From: an uncultured Bacteroidales bacterium
Lineage (GTDB): Bacteria; Bacteroidota; Bacteroidia; Bacteroidales; UBA932
Reading direction: 5' to 3'
DNA: 64,000 bases
NCBI GenBank assembly: GCA_949294195.1
Contig: CASFGK010000016.1
Coordinates: 1-64,000, forward strand
Under the pieces are notes generated by a model. The model saw nothing but the letters and a program-made list of their open reading frames with translations, was not told the DNA's origin and searched no databases. How positions within the stretch are numbered: position 1 is the first letter of the stretch; every line of letters starts with the position of its first letter. Both the position numbers and the translations under genes were made by a program. This document shows, piece by piece, positions 55,387 to 62,929 of this stretch.

Positions 55387-56784
55387 ATGTCTAAAAACAG
55401 AGGAAAAATACTGGTTGTGGACGACAACGCCGGCATAAGGTCCGCACTCGGGCTGCTGCTGCCCATGCACTTCGGGCAGGTGGAAATCATCCCGTCACCC
55501 GGCGAGCTGATTTCCAGAATAGGAACATTCAGACCTGATGCCGTACTGCTGGACATGAACTTCCACAGAGATATAAATACCGGGAACGAAGGGCTTTACT
55601 GGCTTTCCGAAATCAAGAGCCGTTTCCCTGATGTCCAGGTCGTGCTGTTCACCGCATATGCCGATATCGCACTTGCCGTCGAAGGCATGAAACGGGGAGC
55701 TGCGGACTTCATAGTAAAGCCATGGAACAACGAAAAGCTTATAAAGGTGCTTGACGACGCCTGCGGAAGGAAAACCGGGACAGCGGGAAATGCCCGGAAG
55801 ACAGGCATGAAGGATACGGAAGGGACAATGTTCTGGGGCAGCAGTCCGGCTATGGACGAAATACGGAAAACCGTCGGAAAAATCGCTTCCACAGACGCCT
55901 CGGTCCTCATCACAGGCGAGAACGGGACAGGAAAGGATGTGCTGGCAAGGGAGATACACAGGCTCTCGGGGCGCAACGGTATGCCCATGACAAGCGTGGA
56001 TCTGGGAGCCGTCCCGGAGACGCTGTTCGAAAGCGAGCTTTTCGGACATGCAAAAGGGGCGTTCACAGATGCAAAGTCCGACTTTGCCGGCAAGTTCGAG
56101 CAGGCCCATGGAGGGACGCTTTTCCTGGATGAAATAGGCAACATCCCCCTGCACCTGCAGTCCAAACTCCTGCGTGTCCTCCAGAACAGGACAGTCACAC
56201 GCGTGGGAGACACCAGAAGCATTCCTATAGATATAAGGCTCATTTGCGCCACCAACATGGACCTTCCCCAGATGGTCAGCGAAGGGAAATTCCGGGAAGA
56301 CTTGTACTACAGAATAAACACTGTGCACATCAATCTGCCGCCGCTTCGCGAAAGGAAGGACGAAATCCTTCCATTGTCCGAAATGTTCATGAAGAAATAT
56401 GCGGACCAGTACAACCGCAAAGTCTCCGCAATCAGCGAAGAAGCACTGAATTCCCTCATCTCGTATCCGTGGAAAGGCAATATCAGGGAACTGCAGAACT
56501 GTCTGGAAAAAGCGGTCATAATGTCTGAAGGGGAAACACTTGCACAGAAAGACATCATGTCGGCAGGAGCCGCATCCGAATGGAAGGATATTCCGGAAAG
56601 CCACTCCTCCGGACAAACATCCGGCATATCCGGAGGCAGCTCGGAGGACACGCTCGAGATGATAGAGGAAAAGGCCATACGGTCAGCCATGAAAAAATAC
56701 AACGGCAACTTGTCCCTCGTAGCAAAAACCCTGGATATCAGCCGTCCGACACTATACAACAAGCTGAGGAAATACAACATCTGA
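55387..56784 (+). CDS. Sigma-54-dependent response regulator (NtrC family)
   Basis: The 465-residue activator has a receiver domain (5-120, with the phosphoacceptor Asp in AVLLDMNFHRD) and an AAA+ domain (about 150-380). Walker A is GENGTGKDVLAREIH and Walker B is GGTLFLDEIGNIP. A Fis-type helix-turn-helix ends it (NLSLVAKTLDISRPTLYNKLRKY). The loop that contacts sigma-54 reads GAFTDA in place of the textbook GAFTGA. The kinase gene starts 25 nt downstream. The signal is not known. Confidence 0.94.
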   Translation: MSKNRGKILVVDDNAGIRSALGLLLPMHFGQVEIIPSPGELISRIGTFRPDAVLLDMNFHRDINTGNEGLYWLSEIKSRFPDVQVVLFTAYADIALAVEGMKRGAADFIVKPWNNEKLIKVLDDACGRKTGTAGNARKTGMKDTEGTMFWGSSPAMDEIRKTVGKIASTDASVLITGENGTGKDVLAREIHRLSGRNGMPMTSVDLGAVPETLFESELFGHAKGAFTDAKSDFAGKFEQAHGGTLFLDEIGNIPLHLQSKLLRVLQNRTVTRVGDTRSIPIDIRLICATNMDLPQMVSEGKFREDLYYRINTVHINLPPLRERKDEILPLSEMFMKKYADQYNRKVSAISEEALNSLISYPWKGNIRELQNCLEKAVIMSEGETLAQKDIMSAGAASEWKDIPESHSSGQTSGISGGSSEDTLEMIEEKAIRSAMKKYNGNLSLVAKTLDISRPTLYNKLRKYNI

Positions 56785-56809
56785 CAAACATGCAATACTC
56801 GCCCGGAAA

Positions 56810-58060
56810 GTGGAACTCAGGTATATAGTCATCCTTGCAGTCGCGGTAACAGCGGCCTTCATTGCAGCGGGAATCTTCTTCACGGCAAAGACCCGACGCA
56901 AGGTCACTTATATGCTTGATGCCCTCGAAGACAAGGAAACCAACTTCCGTTTCAGCGAAGAAAAGACGATGGAGCGCAGGTTCAACAAGACGCTCAACAG
57001 AATCAGGACAATATTCGAAAAAGAGAAAGAGGAAATCCGCCAGCAGGAACAGTATTACGGAAAAATGCTGGATCACGTACAGACCGGAATCGTAGTAATC
57101 GACGAAGACGGAGAACACATCAACTACTGCAATGTAAAGGCTCTGCAAATCCTCGGAATGGCGACATTCAGCAACATAAAGCAACTCAGGAGGATAAGCG
57201 AGACTCTGGACGGAACATTCAGGAAGGTTGCCGAAGGCGTCGAAGAGAGGGCAAGTTATTTCAACGAATCGTCACGTGTGACTATTTCGATTACCGCCTC
57301 GGAAGCCGAGATACGGGGAAAGAACGTCAAGATAGTGGCTTTCAACGACATAAGCAGTGATATCGAAGAAAACGAAACTGCCTCCTGGACAAGACTCATC
57401 CGGGTCCTTACCCATGAAATCATGAATACGGTGACCCCTATAGCTTCACTGAGCGATGCCCTGGCCAAATATGCCGAATCCGATGAACTCTCCGGAACTG
57501 AATCCGATCAGGCAGGATCTCATGCGCCAGACATCAAAGCGGGCCTGCAGACCATAGCGGCTTCTGCCAACGGCCTTATCAAGTTCGTGGAATCATACAG
57601 GAATCTTACCCACATCGCCGCTCCGGTCAGAAAAGCCTTTTTCCTGAGAGAGCTTGCCGGTACCGTGCAGAAACTTACTGCGGAACAGTTTGCCAAATAC
57701 AGCGCGGCATTCTCCTACGAAGAGAAAGATGAAGATATCCTTCTGTATGCCGATGAAGGGCAGATTTCCCAGATACTGGTAAACCTGATGAAGAATGCAC
57801 TGCAGGCAGGTGCAAGGAACGTGCACGTCACGGCCTGGATCGACAGTATGGAAAGTGTCATAGTGGATGTCGCCAACGACGGCCAGCCTATCAGCAAGGA
57901 AAGCCAGGAGGAAATCTTTGTCCCGTTCTTCACTACAAAACCGACAGGAACCGGCATAGGCCTGAGCATTTCCCGTCAGATAATGAGACTGCACAACGGC
58001 ACTCTCCGCCTGTCGCGCAGCGACTCCCGTCAGACTGTCTTTACTCTGGTTTTCAGATAG
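56810..58060 (+). CDS. Membrane histidine kinase, NtrY-like
   Basis: The 416-residue sensor has one N-terminal membrane helix (YIVILAVAVTAAFIAAGIFF), a charged coiled-coil linker and a PAS-like domain (about 80-190, MLDHVQTGIVVIDEDGEHIN). The kinase core follows: H-box LTHEIMNTVTPIAS, N-box NLMKNALQAGA and G-box GTGIGLSISRQI. It starts with a GTG at 56810. It probably phosphorylates the adjacent regulator. No periplasmic sensor domain is present, so it likely senses an intracellular or membrane signal through PAS. Confidence 0.9.
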   Translation: MELRYIVILAVAVTAAFIAAGIFFTAKTRRKVTYMLDALEDKETNFRFSEEKTMERRFNKTLNRIRTIFEKEKEEIRQQEQYYGKMLDHVQTGIVVIDEDGEHINYCNVKALQILGMATFSNIKQLRRISETLDGTFRKVAEGVEERASYFNESSRVTISITASEAEIRGKNVKIVAFNDISSDIEENETASWTRLIRVLTHEIMNTVTPIASLSDALAKYAESDELSGTESDQAGSHAPDIKAGLQTIAASANGLIKFVESYRNLTHIAAPVRKAFFLRELAGTVQKLTAEQFAKYSAAFSYEEKDEDILLYADEGQISQILVNLMKNALQAGARNVHVTAWIDSMESVIVDVANDGQPISKESQEEIFVPFFTTKPTGTGIGLSISRQIMRLHNGTLRLSRSDSRQTVFTLVFR

Positions 58061-58379
58061 CCTGAAAGACGCAGCCTCTACTTCAAATCACATTCACAGC
58101 AAGAATGCTCAAATTCGCTTTGTTTTGAGATTTATCCTATTCTTTTCATAAAGAACTATAACCATCCGATTATTGAAGCCGGCAAGATGCTGAAGGATAT
58201 GATTTATTTCAAACGGGACATACGACCTTCCTGATTGCATCCTTTATATTCGATTGATTTTAAGTAATTTAGTCTGTCATTCATTAGGACGGTCCCCTGC
58301 CGCGTGACGGGACCGTCCATATATGTCTTGAACCAACTCATTGGCACTGACCGTTTTACCTGCCCAATTATTGGGAAGG
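58061..58379. other. Gene-free stretch between the kinase and the MurU-like gene
   Basis: No credible full gene is seen. A plus-strand fragment at about 58146-58233 reads NHPIIEAGKMLKDMIYFKRD and ends at a stop without a clear start, perhaps a relic. The strong inverted repeat at 58287-58318 lies near the far end. The composition is more AT-rich than the flanking genes. Confidence 0.4.
58287..58318. repeat. Perfect 10-bp inverted repeat without a T tract
   Basis: GGACGGTCCC at 58287-58296 pairs with GGGACCGTCC at 58309-58318 around a 12-nt loop. Neither side has a T run, so it is not a normal intrinsic terminator. It could be an operator or an RNA processing hairpin. Confidence 0.55.
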
Positions 58380-59171
58380 TTAAAACCGCTCTATATCCTG
58401 ACAAAATTTCTCCGCCTCGACAAGGGAGCCCGGTTTGCCAACATCGATAAGGTGCAGACCGGTCGCCGGAACGCCGTATATCGGATAGCGGTCCGCCACT
58501 TTCAGATAGAAATCCATTATCGGGAAACGCTCGCCGAAGCCTTCGGGACCGAAAAGAGAAAATATACCGTCGGAAATGATGTGGATGCCGGAAAAGGCCA
58601 GCATGCGGCAGGATGCGATGTCCAGTGAATGATACGGAGTCCGGACTTCTCCTGTGGAAACGTTGGTCCAGCCGACAAGCCGCATGCTGTCATCGAACAG
58701 CAGATAGCGGCTGGTCTTGCGGTCGCTTACCAGAAGAGCAGCCAGAGCGTCAGTCCGGACCTGTGACTCGAACCACCGGATATCCAGATCGGAAAGTATA
58801 TCGGCATTGTGGACAAGGAACCTGCCGGCATGTCCGGTCACTTCGGCAATGGCACCGGAGTCCTGACCTGCAGGCCGGCACAGATACCTTTCCGCATGGC
58901 GGATTCCGCCGCCGGTCTCTAAAAGCATGTCCCGTTCGTCCGAAATGTGAACATCCATACCGAGTCCGTCTACGGAACCCAGATAGGAAATTATCTTGTC
59001 TGCAAAATGATGTACGTTTATAGTGACGTCAGTGATTCCGGATGCTTTCAGCTTAGTCATGACATGCCACAGCAGAGGTTTGCCGCAGACAGGGACCAGA
59101 GCTTTCGGCATATTGTCAGTCAAGGGCTTGAGACGGGTGCCGAGTCCCGCGGCGAATATCATGGCTTTCAT
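58380..59171 (-). CDS. Sugar-1-phosphate nucleotidyltransferase, MurU-like
   Basis: The product, started at the ATG at 59171 (MKAMIFAAGLGTRLKPLTDNMPKALVPV), is 263 residues. It has the nucleotide-binding GLGTRLKPLTDNMPKALVPV and the metal-binding region FLVHNADILSDLD. In Pseudomonas and others MurU makes UDP-MurNAc from MurNAc-1-phosphate in cell-wall recycling. The neighbouring kinase of the AmgK type supports this role. Another NDP-sugar product is possible, because the substrate residues cannot be judged here. It starts 83 nt after the kinase-RapZ stop. Confidence 0.8.
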   Translation of the reverse strand: MKAMIFAAGLGTRLKPLTDNMPKALVPVCGKPLLWHVMTKLKASGITDVTINVHHFADKIISYLGSVDGLGMDVHISDERDMLLETGGGIRHAERYLCRPAGQDSGAIAEVTGHAGRFLVHNADILSDLDIRWFESQVRTDALAALLVSDRKTSRYLLFDDSMRLVGWTNVSTGEVRTPYHSLDIASCRMLAFSGIHIISDGIFSLFGPEGFGERFPIMDFYLKVADRYPIYGVPATGLHLIDVGKPGSLVEAEKFCQDIERF

Positions 59172-59253
59172 AATCGACAATCTTCTAAAATATAACACAG
59201 CGTGGTTCTCTACTTCCTGCGGAGGGAATGACAGGATCTCGACCGACAGACGC

Positions 59254-60747
59254 CTAAAGTATCCGTTCCGTTTTTTGCTCCCGATGTATCAGTCTGACCT
59301 TCACTCCGTCAAGAGCGGCAAGATGGCGGGCAAGGCTTTCCGCACAATAGACCGAACGGTGCTGCCCTCCCGTACATCCGAAACTTACCATCAGATGCGT
59401 GAACCCCCTCTGCATGAAACGCCTGACATGGGCGTCTGTCAGAGCATAGACATGGTCCATGAAACGGAACACCTCCCCATCCTCTTCCAGAAACCTTATC
59501 ACCGGAGCGTCCATCCCGGTCAGGGACTTGTACCTGTCGTATTTTCCCGGATTGTGTATTGACCTGCAGTCGAAGACATATCCCCCGCCGTTTCCGGAAA
59601 CATCTTCCGGTATTCCCCTTTTATATGAAAAACTGTACACTGTAACTGTCAGAGGGGATCTTTCCCCGCCGGATGACATGACCGGATCATATCCTGGCAA
59701 TGTGCTTTCAGCCGGAGTCTTTTCTTCAGGAAGATATCTTATTTCACCTCTGTCAAATGCCGCAACAAGCCCTCTGAGGACACTGTCCAGATACGGATAG
59801 GCATCGAATGGAGCGGACAGGAGTTCTTTCATGTTCCGCATGGCCGCAGGAATACTTTTGAGAAAATGCTCTTTCTTCTCGAAATAGCCCCTGAATCCGT
59901 ATGCCCCGAGCACCTGAAGAGTACGCACCAGCACGAAAAGTCTCAGTTTCGCATAAAAGTCAGCAGGCTCCGGCTCGCAGTATGGAGACAGGGCGTCCAG
60001 ATATGTCTTGATCATGGCGTTTCTCAGATCTTGCGGATATCCCGCCCTCGCCTGCCAGACAAACGAAGCAAGATCATAATGCATGGGCCCCTTCATGCCG
60101 CCCTGAAAATCGATGTAATACGGCCTTCCGTCCTTGAGCATAACATTTCTGGACTGGAAATCCCTGTAGAGAAACCCGTCAGCCGGGATAGCAGAGACAT
60201 CATCCGCAAGTCTTTCGAAATCAGACTGCAGCCTCATTTCATCAAGCTCAGGTCCGGCTGACTTCAGAAAACAATATTTGAAATAGTTAAGGTCTGACAT
60301 CACCATCTGCCTGTCAAAAGACCCAGAATGGAGGCAGACATTGAAATCAAGACCACCGGCGCCCTCAAACTGGATTTTCGGCAGTCCTGCCACCGCAGCA
60401 AGAAGCATTTTCCGTTCCTCCGGTCCGTAGGTCCCGCTTTTCCTGCCTTCCGACACGTAGTCGAATAGGGAAATCTTTCCGAGATCTTCCTGCAGATAAT
60501 ACATCATATCATCGCTTGTCCCATAGATTTCAGGGACATTGATCCCTTTGGCCCTGAAATGTCCGGCCATTGTGCAGAATGCAGTGTTTTCCTGCGGATC
60601 CGTACCCATGACGCCTATGGCAGACAGTCCGCCCCCCGTCAGACGGAAATATTTCCGGCGACTTCCGGATGCAGGCAGAAGGGATACGGTCTCCGGCACT
60701 GTCCCGAAGCGGAGATTGAAAAGGTCAGATAAAATATTGTTTTCCAT
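59254..60747 (-). CDS. AmgK-like sugar kinase fused to a RapZ C-terminal domain
   Basis: The 497-residue protein has two parts. Residues 1 to about 340 form an aminoglycoside-phosphotransferase fold like the MurNAc/GlcNAc 1-kinase AmgK, with ASGSRRKYFRL, DGFLYRDFQSRNVMLKDGRPYYIDFQGG and YDLASFVWQARAG. After a linker, residues about 378-497 match the RapZ C-terminal domain (VYSFSYKRGIPEDVSGNGGGYVFDCRSIHNPG, VSFGCTGGQHRSVYCAESLARHL). In E. coli RapZ this domain binds glucosamine-6-phosphate and guides sRNA decay. The N-terminal RapZ kinase part is replaced here by a different kinase. With the MurU-like gene it would recycle peptidoglycan sugars and perhaps sense amino-sugar levels. Confidence 0.85.
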   Translation of the reverse strand: MENNILSDLFNLRFGTVPETVSLLPASGSRRKYFRLTGGGLSAIGVMGTDPQENTAFCTMAGHFRAKGINVPEIYGTSDDMMYYLQEDLGKISLFDYVSEGRKSGTYGPEERKMLLAAVAGLPKIQFEGAGGLDFNVCLHSGSFDRQMVMSDLNYFKYCFLKSAGPELDEMRLQSDFERLADDVSAIPADGFLYRDFQSRNVMLKDGRPYYIDFQGGMKGPMHYDLASFVWQARAGYPQDLRNAMIKTYLDALSPYCEPEPADFYAKLRLFVLVRTLQVLGAYGFRGYFEKKEHFLKSIPAAMRNMKELLSAPFDAYPYLDSVLRGLVAAFDRGEIRYLPEEKTPAESTLPGYDPVMSSGGERSPLTVTVYSFSYKRGIPEDVSGNGGGYVFDCRSIHNPGKYDRYKSLTGMDAPVIRFLEEDGEVFRFMDHVYALTDAHVRRFMQRGFTHLMVSFGCTGGQHRSVYCAESLARHLAALDGVKVRLIHREQKTERIL

Positions 60748-60751
60748 GTCA

Positions 60752-60783
60752 CAAAATTATAAAAACTAACATTGTCTGGCAAA
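60752..60783 (-). promoter_or_regulatory. Promoter of the kinase-RapZ gene (exact consensus, nearly leaderless)
   Basis: On the minus strand TTTG (60780-60783) and TAATTTTG (60752-60759) are 20 nt apart. The start would fall close to the ATG at 60747, so the mRNA may lack a leader. It overlaps the region controlling pncB on the other strand. Confidence 0.7.
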
Positions 60784-60789
60784 AAAGTG

Positions 60790-60797
60790 TAAATTTG
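60790..60797 (+). promoter_or_regulatory. pncB -7 box
   Basis: TAAATTTG matches TAnnTTTG and lies 21 nt before the pncB ATG. A TTTG at correct spacing is not seen. It is 6 nt from the -33 of the divergent promoter, so the two may compete. Confidence 0.45.
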
Positions 60798-60818
60798 TGC
60801 GGATTTAACCGAATTGCA

Positions 60819-62303
60819 ATGCTCAACAACGCCTATTGCTCTGACAAGTACCAGTATACGATGGGAAAGTCTTTCTATGACTGCGGGATGAAAGACCAGA
60901 CCGCTATTTTCAACCTTTTCTACCGCAAGGCTCCGGAAAACAACAACTGGGCTGTGGTAAGCGGTGTGGACGAAGTCCTGGAAATGGTAGAAAATCTGGG
61001 CAACATGCCGGCGGATTTCTTTGAAAAGTTCCTGCCCGGGCCGGAATATGCCGGATTCAGGGACTATCTTTCGAAGATGAAGTTTACGGGAAACATCTAT
61101 GCGATGCGTGAAGGCGAGATAGTTTTTCCTTCCCAGCCTGTTATCATAGTGGAAGGGCCAATGATAGAAGCGCAGGTGCTGGAAACCCCGATGCTGTGCA
61201 TAATGAACCACCAGATGGCTGTAGCGACCAAGGCTTCCCGGGTCTGCAGGGCGACGAACAAGCCTGTAAGCGAATTCGGCTCCCGAAGGGCTCACGGTCC
61301 ATGGGCTGCGACCTATGGAGCGAAAGCAGCCGTAATCGCCGGATGCAGCAACACTTCCAACATCCTCACCGGCGTGATGTTCGGCTGCGGTTCTACCGGG
61401 ACAATGGCACACAGCTATGTAACTTCTTTCGGCTGCTCAGTGGAAGGCGAGCACAAGGCATTCGATTCATATATCAGGACGCACAGGAACGAGCCCCTCA
61501 TACTCCTTATAGACACATACGACTCCCTGAAATGCGGTATCCTCAACGCAATGAGGGCATACAGGGAGAACGGCATAGATGACAGCTACGAATACGGGTA
61601 CGGAATCAGGCTGGACAGCGGAGACCTGGCTTATCTGTCGTGCGAATGCCGCAGAATCCTGGATGAAAACGGATTCCGCAAGTGCAGGATATTCGCGACC
61701 AACTCTCTGGACGAGTACATCATTTCAGATCTGGAGCGGCAGGGGGCGTGCATAGACTCATACGGAGTCGGCGATGCAATAGCCACCAGCAAGGCCAACC
61801 CGTGCTTCGGCAATGTGTACAAACTCGTGCAGATAAACGGCCAGCCGGTCCTGAAACGCTCGGAAGACAAGGCGAAACTCATCAATCCGGGGTTTCAGAT
61901 CACATACAGAATCACCAGAAACGATCCTGAAAAAGGTTCTGTATTCAAGGCTGACGTCACATGCCTGCGCGGTGACGAACTTACGGAAAAAATAGAAGCA
62001 GGCGAAACCTTTACCATATATGACGAAAACGACCGGTACAAATTCAAGACATTCGAAGCCGGGAGCTATACTGCAAAACCGCTGCAGGTAAAAGTGATGG
62101 ACAGCGGAAAGAGATGCGTTCCGGAGCACAGTCTCATGGACAAGAAAGCCTACTATGACAGCACCCTGAAGCATTTCAGCCCGAGCGAAAGGCGTCTGAT
62201 CAACCCGCATTATTATAAAGTGGACATTTCAGACCAGCTCTATGACTTGAAGATGAGCATCATCAACCGTCTCGTTTCAGAAATAAACAACTTCAGCCTT
62301 TGA
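60819..62303 (+). CDS. pncB: Nicotinate phosphoribosyltransferase
   Basis: PncB makes nicotinate mononucleotide from nicotinate and PRPP in NAD salvage. I start at the ATG at 60819 (MLNNAYCSDKYQYTMGKSFYDCG), giving 494 residues; the open frame begins at a TTG inside the -7 box. Typical parts are SEFGSRRAHGPWAATYGAKAAVIAGCSNTSNI, ILLIDTYDSL and YGIRLDSGDLAYLS with the expected Asp. The nicotinamidase ATG follows 6 nt after its stop, a clear operon for nicotinamide salvage. Confidence 0.95.
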   Translation: MLNNAYCSDKYQYTMGKSFYDCGMKDQTAIFNLFYRKAPENNNWAVVSGVDEVLEMVENLGNMPADFFEKFLPGPEYAGFRDYLSKMKFTGNIYAMREGEIVFPSQPVIIVEGPMIEAQVLETPMLCIMNHQMAVATKASRVCRATNKPVSEFGSRRAHGPWAATYGAKAAVIAGCSNTSNILTGVMFGCGSTGTMAHSYVTSFGCSVEGEHKAFDSYIRTHRNEPLILLIDTYDSLKCGILNAMRAYRENGIDDSYEYGYGIRLDSGDLAYLSCECRRILDENGFRKCRIFATNSLDEYIISDLERQGACIDSYGVGDAIATSKANPCFGNVYKLVQINGQPVLKRSEDKAKLINPGFQITYRITRNDPEKGSVFKADVTCLRGDELTEKIEAGETFTIYDENDRYKFKTFEAGSYTAKPLQVKVMDSGKRCVPEHSLMDKKAYYDSTLKHFSPSERRLINPHYYKVDISDQLYDLKMSIINRLVSEINNFSL

Positions 62304-62308
62304 CAGAC

Positions 62309-62896
62309 ATGACAGATTCAGCACTTGTAGTAGTGGACATGCTTTACGATTTCATCGACGGGTCTCTCGCATGTCACAATTCCAAAAATGCGGTCAGGGA
62401 AACCGTCTCCTTCATTGACAGGATGACAGCAGGACAGAACGGGGATGAAAGCGAGATTCTGGATACGTTCCCGATACTGTTCGTATGCGACCACCACCCT
62501 GCAGACCACTGCTCGTTCACTTCCAATGGCGGGACCTGGCCGTCCCACTGTGTTGAAGGCACTCACGGAGGAGCCGTGCACGAAATGCTGCAGCCATACA
62601 TGAAGGAAGAACTTGCATTCTACAAGGGATGCGACCGCGACAAAGAGCAGTATTCAGGGTTCGAAGGCATGAACAAGGCAGGACAGTCTCTCGGCGAAGT
62701 GCTTGAACTGATGGACATAAAAGATGTGTACGTCTGCGGAATAGCTACCGAGTTCTGCGTCAGGGCCACATGCCGGGACCTTCTGGAAGCAGGATTTTCA
62801 GTGCATCTTCTGTCGTCCGCCCTCGGATATACAGACCCTGACGGCCACCTTGCAGCCCTCAGGGAAATGGAGGCCTCGGGAATCGGAATTTTGTAA
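62309..62896 (+). CDS. pncA: Nicotinamidase-type isochorismatase-family hydrolase
   Basis: The 195-residue protein has the catalytic Asp near the start (ALVVVDMLYDFIDG), the metal-binding region FVCDHHPADHCSF and GTWPSHCVEGTHG. The nucleophile Cys is in YVCGIATEFCVRATCRDLLEAGF. It should deamidate nicotinamide to nicotinate, the substrate of the adjacent PncB. The frame is open upstream to a TTG overlapping the pncB stop, but the ATG at 62309 is the better start. The gene symbol rests on family and context. Confidence 0.92.
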   Translation: MTDSALVVVDMLYDFIDGSLACHNSKNAVRETVSFIDRMTAGQNGDESEILDTFPILFVCDHHPADHCSFTSNGGTWPSHCVEGTHGGAVHEMLQPYMKEELAFYKGCDRDKEQYSGFEGMNKAGQSLGEVLELMDIKDVYVCGIATEFCVRATCRDLLEAGFSVHLLSSALGYTDPDGHLAALREMEASGIGIL

Positions 62897-62920
62897 ACAA
62901 GAATTATTTGTCTATCTTTG
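62890..62920 (+). promoter_or_regulatory. Promoter of the putative porin gene (exact consensus, very short leader)
   Basis: TTTG at 62890-62893 and TATCTTTG at 62913-62920 are 19 nt apart. The start would be near 62926, only a few nt before the ATG at 62930. The -33 element overlaps the last codons of pncA. Confidence 0.75.
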
Positions 62921-62929
62921 CAGGTTCGT

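Noticed and set aside
55495-56616. 373-codon minus-strand frame opposite the NtrC-like gene
   Set aside because: The plus strand encodes a full response regulator. The minus frame is Cys- and His-rich without a known fold.
58204-58404. 66-codon minus-strand ORF near the MurU-like gene
   Set aside because: It overlaps the inverted repeat and the end of the real gene, has no domain, and would be the only gene there.
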